DNA of 64,000 bases from an uncultured archaeon (GTDB taxonomy: Archaea > Thermoproteota > Bathyarchaeia > 40CM-2-53-6 > CALIRQ01). The translations under genes were made by a program, and so were the position numbers. Shown in pieces: positions 1 through 8,116 of the stretch. A model generated the notes under the pieces. It saw only the letters and a list, made by a program, of their open reading frames with translations. It had not been told where the DNA came from and did not search any database. Each line of letters starts with the position of its first letter. The first letter of the stretch is position 1. The DNA lies in the NCBI GenBank assembly GCA_938042195.1, contig CALIRQ010000007.1:118380-182379 (forward strand), written 5' to 3'.

Positions 1-602
1 TATCGACGGAGGGCTTGGACATATCCCCGAGGGAGTATAGGGCTCATATCGAGGAAACGCACACCGATTACTCTTGGACCAAGCGGTCGATCGTGAGGGG
101 CCGCGACTCCTTCTTAGTAGGCCCATTGGCAAGGGTGAACTTGAACTTCGATAAGCTCTCCGACGACGCAAGGGAAGCGGCGAAGAGGGTCGGCTTTAAG
201 CCTCCTATCTTTAATCCATTCATGGCGATGCTCGCTAGGGCCATAGAGCTCGTTAATGCGATAGACGACAGCGTCTCCATAATTGAAAACCTAAGGCTCG
301 AAAATGGGCCGGTTACTGAGGAATCCTTCGAAGTCAGGGCCGGAGATGGGTTCGCGATCGTTGAGGCTCCCAGGGGCATCCTCTATCACAACTACGCCTT
401 CGATTCCAATGGGCTCATCCAAAAGGCCGATGTTGTGACGCCGACCGCCCACAACTCGAGGAACATAGAGAGGGATCTGGAGGCCCTGGCCCCGGAGCTT
501 TGCGGGATGTCACCGGAGGAGGCAACCCTCAAATGCGAGATGTTGTTGAGAGCTTACGACCCGTGCATATCATGCTCGGTCCATTTGGTCGAGGTGAAGT
601 GA
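1..602 (+). CDS. NiFe-hydrogenase large (alpha) subunit, C-terminal fragment
   Basis: The frame is open from the left edge (first full codon at base 3), so the 5' part lies outside the window. About 200 residues are visible. The end carries the second Ni-binding motif, DPCISCSVH, at the mature C-terminus, followed by only five residues (LVEVK) that a maturation protease would remove. The stretch with VEAPRGILYHNY is typical of cytoplasmic group 3 (F420-, NAD(P)- or Mvh-type) large subunits. It is not a copy of the MvhA-like protein encoded at 5221-6687: the sequences and C-terminal tails differ, so the organism has two such hydrogenases. Which group 3 subclass it belongs to cannot be told from the C-terminus alone. 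Confidence 0.9.
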   Translation, partial: STEGLDISPREYRAHIEETHTDYSWTKRSIVRGRDSFLVGPLARVNLNFDKLSDDAREAAKRVGFKPPIFNPFMAMLARAIELVNAIDDSVSIIENLRLENGPVTEESFEVRAGDGFAIVEAPRGILYHNYAFDSNGLIQKADVVTPTAHNSRNIERDLEALAPELCGMSPEEATLKCEMLLRAYDPCISCSVHLVEVK

Positions 603-658
603 TCGGAGGCAACCCTTTAGGGCCGCTAATGTTAAATTCTCCCTTGATGCCAATAAAA

Positions 659-1084
659 ATGGGAGCGGACATGGTTAGCCCTAAGATCGTGAGACCGGGC
701 GACGTCCAGGAGATAACTTGGCCCGGCGGGGGAAGGGGGCGGAGGATGGTTCATCCCGATGTCGTGGGGTCCAAGAAGTTGGTCCTCGGCATAATCCGAG
801 CGGAGCCCGGGAAATCCCCCCATAGATGGCATACCCATACGCGCGATAAGGGAGAGGGGTTTGAGGTAGAATATCCGCCCGATTTTGAGGAGGCTTACGC
901 GGTGGTGAAGGGGAATGGGACCCTCTTCTGGCGCGAGGATGGGAAGGAGGTTAGCGCTCCAGTCCAAGAGGGCGACGTCATCTATTTCCCGATCGGCGTA
1001 GCCGAAAGCCAGTTGGTGAATACGGGGGATGAGGATATGATCATAGTGTTCGCTACTACGCCGCCCGTGAAGGTAATAAAATGA
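659..1084 (+). CDS. Cupin-domain protein
   Basis: This is a single small beta-barrel cupin of 141 residues. The first cupin motif is visible as HRWHTHTRDKGEGFEVEY and the second as GDVIYFPIGVAESQLVN, so a metal site is likely. Substrate and activity cannot be inferred. The frame is open further upstream, overlapping the hydrogenase, but a TATA-like TTAAATT at about 632-638 lies 20-25 bases before ATG 659. That fits a leaderless start at 659; ATG 647 is the alternative. It sits directly behind a hydrogenase large subunit, but nothing shows a functional link. Confidence 0.72.
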   Translation: MGADMVSPKIVRPGDVQEITWPGGGRGRRMVHPDVVGSKKLVLGIIRAEPGKSPHRWHTHTRDKGEGFEVEYPPDFEEAYAVVKGNGTLFWREDGKEVSAPVQEGDVIYFPIGVAESQLVNTGDEDMIIVFATTPPVKVIK

Positions 1085-1091
1085 TGGCGAC

Positions 1092-1790
1092 TTAGCTCCT
1101 CCAACCGTATTTTCCCCTCATCGGCACGAAGGCCACCCCCCCGAGGTTTTCCTTGAGGATCTTCCCGTCCCCCCTCTTAACAACCTTTATCAAATCCTGC
1201 CCAAGATAGAGCTCCCCGACCGGGATGAGCATGACGCCGTTGGGCTTCAGCTGTTCTATTAGGGGCTCTGGGATCTCCGGCGCGGCGCTCGTGACTATGA
1301 TGACATCGAACCTCCGATCATCCAAGCCCCCCGAGGCATCCGCGTGCACAACCGTGACCCTGTCGGAATATCCGGCCCTTTCGACATTCCTCTTGGCGTA
1401 TTCCGCCAGCTCCTTTATTATCTCAGCCGTCCACACATGCCCCCAAGCCTCTTTTGGGCCTTCGGTCGGGGCCACGATCTCGGCGTAGACGCAGCTCATA
1501 TAGCCACAGCCCGCTCCAACCTCCAGGACCTCATCGCCCAATTTCATGCCGCTGCATTCGCAGAAGATCGCGGTCATGTGGAGGGCGCTCGTGGTCTGGC
1601 CATAGCCTATGGGCAATGGGGCATCGACGTAGGCATCATCCCGGACCTCCTCAGGGAGGAATAGCTCCCTTGGGACCCTACGGAAGGCCTCTATGACCTC
1701 CCGCCTCTTGAGAAGGCCCTCCCTAATGAGGGCCTCGATGGCCCGCTCCCTCTTCAGGGCCATCTCCTCCTCTGGCAAACCATCCGGCAC
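1092..1790 (-). CDS. pcm: Protein-L-isoaspartate O-methyltransferase
   Basis: A SAM-dependent methyltransferase of 232 residues that would methylate L-isoaspartyl residues in aged proteins. The family signature around the substrate-binding region reads PLPIGYGQTTSALHM, and SAM motif I is VLEVGAGCGYMSCV. The post-I acidic region and VTSAAPEIPEPL also fit PCMT. The length is normal for archaeal Pcm with a short N-terminal helix. It is transcribed toward the cupin gene with only a few bases between the stops, and diverges from the DUF371 gene; the shared spacer 1791-1857 contains an A/T-rich CATTTAATAGTATTTTAA stretch able to hold promoters for both. Confidence 0.93.
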   Translation of the reverse strand: MPDGLPEEEMALKRERAIEALIREGLLKRREVIEAFRRVPRELFLPEEVRDDAYVDAPLPIGYGQTTSALHMTAIFCECSGMKLGDEVLEVGAGCGYMSCVYAEIVAPTEGPKEAWGHVWTAEIIKELAEYAKRNVERAGYSDRVTVVHADASGGLDDRRFDVIIVTSAAPEIPEPLIEQLKPNGVMLIPVGELYLGQDLIKVVKRGDGKILKENLGGVAFVPMRGKYGWRS

Positions 1791-1857
1791 CGATATCGTT
1801 TTTGGACCCCCGCATTTAATAGTATTTTAAGGGGGGTGGGCGGATCTGCCAAGGGCA

Positions 1858-2274
1858 TTGGAGCTCATCGAGGCCTTCGGACATCCGAATATAAGGGCCG
1901 CCCACAGGACGACCTTTGCGATCACCAAGGATGAATGGCTCTCCATAAGCGGCGATTGCATAATAGGCGTGAGGGCCAATAAATCCGCATTGGGCTTCTC
2001 GGGAGCCTTCAAGGCGATCGCTAAATCGCCTGGGTCCAGGATCGAGATGGTCTTAGAGGCGCGTGGGATCAAGGAGGTCATCCATGGCTTTGGGGATCCC
2101 GGGCTGACCTTTGGGGATCCCAGGGATTTAGTGGTCAGGAGGAGCTCCTTCAAGTGTCCTAGGACGATAATGGTAAGGTCCGATAAGGCCGCTGCGGACC
2201 TCTCCAGGCAGCTCATTCGAGCGCTCCAAGACCCAAGCTCAAGGTTAAGGGCCCTATTGATCGTCGAGTCCTAG
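1858..2274 (+). CDS. DUF371 family archaeal protein
   Basis: A 138-residue protein that matches the archaeal DUF371 pattern: the N-terminus FGHPNIRAAHRTTFAITKD and the core SGDCIIGVRANKS are the conserved part of the family. Its function is unknown. The start is probably TTG 1858, since no ATG or GTG precedes it in frame, and the A/T-rich spacer 1811-1830 could serve as promoter. The family is small, single-domain and nearly confined to archaea, which supports the archaeal assignment of the window. Confidence 0.8.
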   Translation: MELIEAFGHPNIRAAHRTTFAITKDEWLSISGDCIIGVRANKSALGFSGAFKAIAKSPGSRIEMVLEARGIKEVIHGFGDPGLTFGDPRDLVVRRSSFKCPRTIMVRSDKAAADLSRQLIRALQDPSSRLRALLIVES

Positions 2275-2308
2275 CGGTCTGAGAAAAACCAATATATTGG
2301 TATTGGGA

Positions 2309-2317
2309 TTATATAAT
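2309..2317 (+). promoter_or_regulatory. TATA box for the PRC-barrel gene
   Basis: TTATATAAT ends 30 bases before TTG 2348. This spacing supports TTG 2348 as the start with almost no leader and argues against the upstream in-frame codon at 2297, which would lie before the TATA box. Confidence 0.6.
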
Positions 2318-2347
2318 ACGAATCAGGAGCCATTTTGGGGATCCGCC

Positions 2348-2659
2348 TTGGCCAAATGGCATAGGAGGGAGGAGTTGTCTGGAAAGGAAGTGATAGATCA
2401 TGAAGCTAAAAGGATCGGCACGGTGAAGGATCTGGCGTATTCAACGGATGGGAAGTTAGCGCTCTTGATCCAGAGGGAGGGAGGGGAGGAGGGCTTCCTC
2501 CCCTTCGGCAGCGTGGAGAGGATAGGCGACGTCATATTCGTGAAACCCCAAGCCAGCATAGAGCCGATCCCGATGAGGACATGTCCGAGCTGTAAGCTAA
2601 AGGTCCCTGAGGATGCTAAGTTCTGCCCTCGTTGCGGCAAGAGGTTTGAGGGGAAATGA
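2348..2659 (+). CDS. PRC-barrel and zinc-ribbon protein
   Basis: A 103-residue protein. Residues about 8-70 form a PRC-barrel-like domain (GKEVIDHEAKRIGTVKDLAY...FLPFGSVERIGDVIFVK), a beta-barrel found in photosystem H subunits, RimM and many archaeal small proteins. The tail is a zinc ribbon with CPSC and CPRCGKRF. Such proteins are usually guessed to be RNA-associated or assembly factors, but the role here is unknown. It overlaps the next gene by ATGA, so the two are translationally coupled. Confidence 0.72.
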   Translation: MAKWHRREELSGKEVIDHEAKRIGTVKDLAYSTDGKLALLIQREGGEEGFLPFGSVERIGDVIFVKPQASIEPIPMRTCPSCKLKVPEDAKFCPRCGKRFEGK

Positions 2660-3111
2660 GCGGGGCGAACCGCGGGGAAGAGGCCAGCGGCCTCATGCGG
2701 GTGAACGTATTCATAACGAATATCTCGGGGGAGAGATTGTGGGACGTCGACAGGTTGCTCCCGTCCCAAGTCCAGATACTGGTGAACATAAACGTGCTGG
2801 AGATGGAGCGAAGGGAATCCTCAATAGAGGTGCCCTTCTTTTTATCCGTGAACTTCTCCCCGGCCATCGCCCTGATTAACATAAAAGGGAAGGCCAAGGT
2901 CATGGGGAATGCGGAATCCCTTGGGAAGGTCATGGAGGATTATTCCCAAAGAAGGCCCCCGCCGATCCAATTGATACAGGCCATATCGAACGCGGCCATT
3001 GCGGAGGCGGTATTGATAAGTAGGAGCTTGGGAATACCCCCGCCCCTGCCTCCCCTACCTCAGCCCTCAGGGGATCAAAGGCCGAGTTTGAACATGAAAT
3101 ATACATCTTGA
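2656..3111 (+). CDS. Uncharacterised beta-rich protein
   Basis: Not recognised with confidence. It is a 151-residue protein with no signal peptide or membrane span. The middle (about residues 35-85) alternates hydrophobic and polar residues as in beta strands, with PFFLSVNFSPAIALINIKGKAKV, and the tail is Pro-rich (IPPPLPPLPQP). The central strand pattern faintly recalls SecB-like archaeal proteins, which is only a suggestion. It is coupled to the preceding PRC-barrel gene by a 4-base ATGA overlap, which makes a shared function plausible. Confidence 0.6.
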   Translation: MSGANRGEEASGLMRVNVFITNISGERLWDVDRLLPSQVQILVNINVLEMERRESSIEVPFFLSVNFSPAIALINIKGKAKVMGNAESLGKVMEDYSQRRPPPIQLIQAISNAAIAEAVLISRSLGIPPPLPPLPQPSGDQRPSLNMKYTS

Positions 3112-3152
3112 AGGGTCGCCCGTCCCCTCTTAAAATTTAAATCTTTCGGAAA

Positions 3153-3161
3153 GGTTTTAAG
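3153..3161 (+). promoter_or_regulatory. TATA-like box before hsp20 gene
   Basis: GGTTTTAAG lies 35 bases before ATG 3196. A second A/T-rich block, CTTAAAATTTAAAT at about 3129-3142, could be an alternative or upstream element. Confidence 0.45.
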
Positions 3162-3195
3162 GGCCAACATCGCGATCTATTTCAGAGGGCTGGAT

Positions 3196-3738
3196 ATGGC
3201 GTCCCTGCTGGACGTTGCCCTAAGGTTGGGGATATATGTCCCACTGGAGGCGGAGGAGTACGTTAAATCCGAACTCGCCAAGATATTCGACGTTTCTGAT
3301 GAAAGGGAAATGGGCGAGGCGCTGGAGTATCATTGCGAGGAGAACCCCTCCGAGCTGAGGAGGATCCTGAGATCGATCCTTAGGGAGTGGAGAAGAACCC
3401 GGGCGGGGGACTTGGTCAGCCTTAGCGCCTCCCCTCCAGTGGCCCAAGTCTCGAGATCGCTGTCAAATGCCTCCAATTGGGAGGAGAGCTTCGCGGAATC
3501 CCTCCTCTTCGATGTGATAGAGCATGGACCGTACATATTGGTGGTAGCCGAGCTCCCCGGAGTGAAGCGCAATGAACTTGACATCCAACTATTGGAGAAC
3601 TCGCTTTACGTTAAGGTGAACTCGAAGAACTGTAAGCTGAGGAGGTATGTATCCCTGCCCGATAGGGTCGAGCGCGAACCGATGGAGATCTCCCTCAAGA
3701 ACGGCGTCCTCCTCATCCGCCTCAGGAAGAGGCCATAA
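3196..3738 (+). CDS. Hsp20/alpha-crystallin family protein
   Basis: A 180-residue protein whose last 75 residues form an alpha-crystallin domain: FDVIEHGPYILVVAELPGVKR, then LENSLYVKVNS and a closing strand NGVLLIRLRKR. The N-terminal 100 residues are mostly helical and unlike the usual short sHSP N-terminus. There is no C-terminal IxI anchor after the domain, so large-oligomer assembly may differ from classical sHSPs. A chaperone role is likely from the fold; the helical N-terminal half is unassigned. Confidence 0.78.
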   Translation: MASLLDVALRLGIYVPLEAEEYVKSELAKIFDVSDEREMGEALEYHCEENPSELRRILRSILREWRRTRAGDLVSLSASPPVAQVSRSLSNASNWEESFAESLLFDVIEHGPYILVVAELPGVKRNELDIQLLENSLYVKVNSKNCKLRRYVSLPDRVEREPMEISLKNGVLLIRLRKRP

Positions 3739-3796
3739 ATCTCCCGGTTAAAATTTTCCGAAGGCCGCCCTAGCCGAGCGGGGGATGTCGCATTAA

Positions 3797-4861
3797 TTGA
3801 GCGGAACCAATGCCATAGTCTATAGCGATGGAATCGCGAATTACGATTTCGGCCCAGGCCATCCATTCAGGGGGGATCGCTTCGAGAGGTTCATGAAGGC
3901 CTTCCGCGCCGCTGGCCTAGGATCCAACCCTAGGTTCGAGGTGGTGGGCGCGGAGCCCGCCGATGAGGAGGACTTGTTGTTAGCCCATAGCGAGGAATTG
4001 ATAAGGAGGGTCGAAAGGGGTGAGTCGGTAGATCCGGATACCCCCCTGAGGCCCGGCATCTATGAGGCGGCGAAGTTGATAGTTGGGGCCTCCATGCGCG
4101 CCGGAGAGCTCGTCCTCCGGGGGGACCATCGGGTCGCCTTCGGCTTGGGCGGGGGTTTGCATCACGCGAAGCGCGATCGGGAGGCCGGGTTTTGCGTATT
4201 CAATGACGTCGCCATATGCGCTCTGAACCTCCTCGAAAGGCTCGGCGCTAGGCGGATCCTCGTATTGGATATGGATGCGCATGCGGGCGATGGGACGGCC
4301 GAGATCTTCTATGGGGATCCCAGGGTCCTGCTGGTGGATCTGCATCAGGATCCAATGACCCTTTATCCATTCAAGGGCTTTCCATGGGAGGTTGGCGAGG
4401 GGGATGGCGAGGGCTTCACCGTGAACGTCCCGCTCCCGCCCGGATCGGGCCTAATGGCCTATGAATGCGCTCTGCGGGAGATATTCGAGCCGCTCGCGGA
4501 GGAGTTCTCACCAGACCTAATCATTAGGAATGGCGGATCGGATCCCCACTTCGCGGATGGGTTGACGAACCTCGGCCTGACCGCGATGGACTTCAAAGCG
4601 CTTTGCAGGAGGGTCAAGGCCGTGGCCGATCGCCTTTGCCATGGGAAGATCGTCGATTTGATCGCCAGCGGTTATAACCCCGAGGCGCTCCCGAGCTGTT
4701 GGCTCGCGATATTGAGCGGGACATCCGGCGAGGACTTCCCAATAGAGGAGCCCTTGGAGCCACCGCCTTGGCTCGCGAAGGATTCCGGCTTGGATAAGGT
4801 GAACAAGGTGGTTGGGGAATTGAAGAGGATCCTGTCCAATTATTGGAGCGCGTTCAAATGA
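3797..4861 (+). CDS. Histone deacetylase-fold amidohydrolase (AcuC/acetylpolyamine type)
   Basis: A 354-residue arginase/HDAC-fold zinc hydrolase. The catalytic pair is seen in GGGLHHAKRD, the zinc-binding Asp and His in DMDAHAGDGTAE, and a third Asp in NGGSDPHFADGL. A GYNP loop replaces the usual GGGY region (SGYNPEA). Known members remove acetyl groups from lysines, acetylpolyamines or small amides; the substrate here cannot be told. The start is TTG 3797, just after a spacer lacking a strong Shine-Dalgarno. No acetyltransferase gene lies next to it. Confidence 0.88.
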   Translation: MSGTNAIVYSDGIANYDFGPGHPFRGDRFERFMKAFRAAGLGSNPRFEVVGAEPADEEDLLLAHSEELIRRVERGESVDPDTPLRPGIYEAAKLIVGASMRAGELVLRGDHRVAFGLGGGLHHAKRDREAGFCVFNDVAICALNLLERLGARRILVLDMDAHAGDGTAEIFYGDPRVLLVDLHQDPMTLYPFKGFPWEVGEGDGEGFTVNVPLPPGSGLMAYECALREIFEPLAEEFSPDLIIRNGGSDPHFADGLTNLGLTAMDFKALCRRVKAVADRLCHGKIVDLIASGYNPEALPSCWLAILSGTSGEDFPIEEPLEPPPWLAKDSGLDKVNKVVGELKRILSNYWSAFK

Positions 4862-5220
4862 GAGATCATCGATCCCGGGAAGCCCCTTCCCCACCGCGAC
4901 TCGAGGTTCTCCTTAGCTATCATGAGACCGACTTTGCGCAACCTCTCCGCGGCTTGGCTTAAGCGACCCCGGAAACCCAATACGGCCTTAACCATCGAAC
5001 TCGCCGCCAAATATCCAATCGGCGATGATCGCCCTCTCGCATCCGATGATCCTCCCCCCGATCCCATGTTCCCCGAGCGGGGCTCCCTCAGCTCCGCCTT
5101 CGCGCCGTTCGAATTGGAGGAAACCGGCCCCAAACCGATCCCCAATGATCATCTCGATGGCCGCTGGCCGGCCCCGCCATCGCCCGGGGCCTCCCTATCG
5201 CGGGCCCTCCCGGGCGAGCT
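4862..5220. other. 359-bp spacer without a recognisable gene
   Basis: It lies between the convergent HDAC-like gene and mvhA. All frames are short or of low quality. On the minus strand one frame around 4990-5130 gives protein-like pieces (for example GCERAIIADWIFGG) but is cut by stops, and another frame of about 100 codons spans 4840-5145. A decayed gene is possible, and a hydrogenase maturation protease would be the expected neighbour here, but no diagnostic motif of that family is visible. Confidence 0.35.
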
Positions 5221-6687
5221 TCAGGGCCTCGATATCTCCTTGAGGAGCGACCCTCTACTGTCGAATATCTCGATCTTCAGGGGCAACTGCCCAGGCGCGG
5301 TATGCGTCGCGCATGCGAGGCATGGGTCGTAGGCCCTGAAGGCCATCTCCACCTCATTGAGCAGCCCCTCCTCGACCGAGCCGGCCCTTATCAGGCTTCG
5401 GGCGGCGTTCCTCACGCTCATGCATATAACCGAGTTGTTATGGGTCGTCGGGACGATAAGATTCAACTCCCTGATCCTGCCCTCCCCATCCGATGTATAG
5501 TCGTGTATCAGGACGCCTCTGGGGGCCTCTACCACGCCAACCCCCCTCCCCCGCGGGCCCGCCGGTATGTTCCTGATGTCGCCGTTAGTTATGCTCGGAT
5601 CCTCCACCAACTCCATAAACCTTTCAGCCGCGTACAGCGTTTCGATCACCCTGGCCCAATGGTATGCAAAGGTTGAATGGCACGGCTTCTCGAGGACCTC
5701 GAACATCTCCTCGAAGGCCCCTTGGGCCCTGGGGGTCGGTATCCTATCGATCACATTGAACCTGGCCAATGGGCCAACCCTATAGATCCCGCTCCCCTCT
5801 CCATCAACGAGGCCCCTCCAGCCCAAGGGCTTCAGGAACGTGAACTTCGAATAGGTCCAGGGCTCGACGTGCTCCGATATATGGTCTAGGTAGTCCTTCG
5901 GTTCGAAGATATCGATGGCCCTTCCATCCGGATCTACCGCCTTGAGCTTCCCTCGGAGCAAGGAGAGGGAATCGCCCTCCCCAACCATGGCGAGGGAGTT
6001 GACCCGGTTGACGTTCTTGTCCTCCAAGATCATTTTGGAGTATTTCTCATCCTTCAATACCGTCTTTTTGAATAAACCCAAGGTGGATTCGGAGAACTCG
6101 AGCAGGTACTTGGCCATCCCCTCGATCCTCGCCCTCTCCTCCTCCGTAATCGGCCTGGAGATGCCACCCGGCAGGCAGAATACGGGATGGGTCGATCTGC
6201 CGCCCACGATCTCTTGTATCTCATGGGCGTATCCAAAGGCCCTCAGGAGCCTCCCCCCAAGCTCTTGGCCAACCTTGTTCAGGAGGCCGACGACGTTCCT
6301 CTCGGCTGGCGGGGCGCTCGGGCCCGGGACGAAATCGGGGAGCGCCAAGAGATAGAAGTGGAGGAGGTGGTCGTGGACGAAGAACGCGGAATAGCCCATC
6401 TCCCTGACCTTCTCGGCCGTCTCGGTCGGCTCCACCCCATATACGGCATCGGCCGCCTTCGCCGAGGCCAGATGGTGGGCCCAAGGGCAGACCCCGCAAA
6501 TCCTAGGAGTTATCCTCGGCATCTCCTCAACCAGCCTCCCCTTGCAGAACTCCTCGAAGCCCCTGAGCTCGAGGATTTGGAAGAACGCATCCCTTACGCC
6601 CCCCTCCTCGTCCAGGAATATGCTTATCTTTGCGTGGCCCTCGAGCCTGCTCGCCGGGTATATCTCGATCTCCCTTCCCGGTCCCAT
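5221..6687 (-). CDS. mvhA: MvhA-like NiFe-hydrogenase large subunit
   Basis: Last gene of the operon, 488 residues. It holds the NiFe active site of the F420-non-reducing (group 3c) hydrogenase that splits H2 and passes electrons through MvhG and MvhD to HdrA. The L1 motif is RICGVCPWAHH and the L2 motif DPCLACATH. About 25-30 residues follow L2 and should be cleaved by a maturation protease, a much longer tail than in the fragment at 1-602. ATG 6687 is chosen because the frame upstream of it is the shadow of mvhG; the gap to the mvhG stop is five bases. The conserved GVGVVEAPRG region is present. No maturation (hyp or hycI-like) gene is nearby. Confidence 0.95.
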   Translation of the reverse strand: MGPGREIEIYPASRLEGHAKISIFLDEEGGVRDAFFQILELRGFEEFCKGRLVEEMPRITPRICGVCPWAHHLASAKAADAVYGVEPTETAEKVREMGYSAFFVHDHLLHFYLLALPDFVPGPSAPPAERNVVGLLNKVGQELGGRLLRAFGYAHEIQEIVGGRSTHPVFCLPGGISRPITEEERARIEGMAKYLLEFSESTLGLFKKTVLKDEKYSKMILEDKNVNRVNSLAMVGEGDSLSLLRGKLKAVDPDGRAIDIFEPKDYLDHISEHVEPWTYSKFTFLKPLGWRGLVDGEGSGIYRVGPLARFNVIDRIPTPRAQGAFEEMFEVLEKPCHSTFAYHWARVIETLYAAERFMELVEDPSITNGDIRNIPAGPRGRGVGVVEAPRGVLIHDYTSDGEGRIRELNLIVPTTHNNSVICMSVRNAARSLIRAGSVEEGLLNEVEMAFRAYDPCLACATHTAPGQLPLKIEIFDSRGSLLKEISRP

Positions 6688-6692
6688 CGCCC

Positions 6693-7670
6693 TCAAACCT
6701 CCCATAGCCTCCTGCGCAGGATCGAGGAGGGCAGGCTGAATAGGTAGAAGAGGCCCACGGGATCCACGATGCCATCCATGAGCCTCGCGACATCCTCCTC
6801 GGACATCTTGTCCTCGCCCTCCAGCCCAAGGATCGAAGCTATGGCGCCGAGCATCTTGGCCCCCTGATCCCCGACGCCATCGGGGGGCCCCATGCAACCC
6901 TCGCACCTCATATTGGCCTTGATGCACTTGGCGTCGCAACCCGCCCTAGTGGCCGGGCCCATGCAAAGGATGCCTTGGTCGAGGAGGCACCTTTCTTGAT
7001 CCGCGATCGTTTCATGGGCCCTTACTATCTTGGATATGGATTTCCCCTCCCTCTTCCTCGGGCATTCATCGCAAAGGTTCTTGGCCGGGCCGATGACCGA
7101 TCCCCTGGGCGGAAGGTCGCTCGATAATATGGCTTCGAATGCGTCCTTCACTTGGGAGGTCTGCGGGGGGCACCCCGGTATCGAGTAATCGACCTCCACC
7201 ACTCCGCTCAAGGGCAGGACGGCATCGAGCCTCTTCGGCACCGCCATCCTATACTCGCCCACGAGAGCCTCACCCTGCGGCTTTAATCCCTTTGGATTAT
7301 CGGTACTTGGCGTTCCGTAAACCGTTTCGAGCAATGAGTCCTTGGTTGCGAGGTTCGCCAAGCCCGGCACCCCGCCGAAGCAGGCGCAGGATCCGAAGGC
7401 CACCATCAGCTTGGATTTTCGCCTGAGCAACCTCGCCATCTCCGCGTTCTCCTCGTTCACTATCGCCCCGTGGTAGAGGCAAAGGTCTATCGACCCATTC
7501 GCCATGGCCTCCAAATCCTTGAGCTTCAGATCGGCGGCGGTGGGCCAGAACGCTATGTTCACGGAGCTCAGGACCTTTGGGAGGTATTCCGCCAAATCCA
7601 CTATGGTGATATCGCATCCCGAGCAGGTGGCCCCCAATCCGATCGCCAAATTCAATCTATTCCGCCCCAA
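6693..7670 (-). CDS. mvhG: MvhG-like NiFe-hydrogenase small subunit
   Basis: The electron-transfer subunit that pairs with MvhA, 325 residues and without a Tat signal, so cytoplasmic. The proximal cluster ligands are in GATCSGCDI and GSCACFGG. The C-terminal half carries a second Cys-rich set (CDECPRKRE, CLLDQGILCMGPATRAGC, MRCEGCMGP) for further Fe-S clusters. Start TTG 7670 overlaps the mvhD end by 14 bases; TTG 7655 is an equally possible start five residues on. The overlaps imply coupled translation of mvhD, mvhG and mvhA. Confidence 0.94.
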   Translation of the reverse strand: MGRNRLNLAIGLGATCSGCDITIVDLAEYLPKVLSSVNIAFWPTAADLKLKDLEAMANGSIDLCLYHGAIVNEENAEMARLLRRKSKLMVAFGSCACFGGVPGLANLATKDSLLETVYGTPSTDNPKGLKPQGEALVGEYRMAVPKRLDAVLPLSGVVEVDYSIPGCPPQTSQVKDAFEAILSSDLPPRGSVIGPAKNLCDECPRKREGKSISKIVRAHETIADQERCLLDQGILCMGPATRAGCDAKCIKANMRCEGCMGPPDGVGDQGAKMLGAIASILGLEGEDKMSEEDVARLMDGIVDPVGLFYLFSLPSSILRRRLWEV

Positions 7671-8106
7671 CGCGCTTCACCTTTAGTGGGCTTGGCCCCA
7701 GCCTCCTTAGGCGCTCAGTGAAGTCCTTCACTATCTCGGCGAACCTCTGGCCCTCAGATGCCGATGCCCATTCCAATCTGACCCTATCTGGATTGATGCC
7801 CAGTTCCCTCAGGAGCTTCCGAAGCAGGTAATAGCGCCTCCTAGCTTTCAGGTTCCCGCTTTGGTAATGGCAATCGGAGGGGGGGTGGCAGCCGGCTATT
7901 AGGACGCCATCGTAGCCCTCCCTGAGGGCCTCCAGCACGAAGCTCGGCTCGACCCTCCCCGAGCACATGACCCTCACGCATCTTATGTTCGGTGGATACT
8001 CCATCCTGCTCATCCCGGCTAGGTCCGCCGCCGCGTAGGAGCACCAATTGCATAGGAATCCCAAGATCCTCGGCTCGAACCAATCCCCCTTTCGGTTTTC
8101 AATCAA
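7657..8106 (-). CDS. mvhD: MvhD-like electron-transfer subunit
   Basis: A 149-residue [2Fe-2S] protein that links the hydrogenase to HdrA. The family pattern is clear: FLCNWCSYAAADLAG near the N-terminus, then VMCSGRVEPSFVLEA and AGCHPPSDCHY. The usual length is 130-150 residues. It starts at TTG 8106, ten bases after the hdrA stop, and overlaps mvhG. Its presence between hdrA and the hydrogenase genes is the strongest sign that the products form one MvhADG-HdrABC complex. Confidence 0.93.
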   Translation of the reverse strand: MIENRKGDWFEPRILGFLCNWCSYAAADLAGMSRMEYPPNIRCVRVMCSGRVEPSFVLEALREGYDGVLIAGCHPPSDCHYQSGNLKARRRYYLLRKLLRELGINPDRVRLEWASASEGQRFAEIVKDFTERLRRLGPSPLKVKRVGAE

Positions 8107-8116
8107 TTTCGCTCAC

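Noticed and set aside
4840-5145. A 101-codon minus-strand frame that could be a maturation protease next to mvhA
   Set aside because: No conserved Asp/His metal-site motifs or G-N-x-L-x-x-D-D start of hydrogenase maturation proteases are present, so only a gap with possible remnants is reported.
5302-6747. Several plus-strand frames of 120-190 codons opposite mvhA
   Set aside because: They are antisense to a well-conserved gene and carry no recognisable domain.
6688-6939. An upstream extension of mvhA by 84 residues
   Set aside because: The extra frame overlaps the mvhG coding region, its residues are not hydrogenase-like, and ATG 6687 lies five bases after the mvhG stop.
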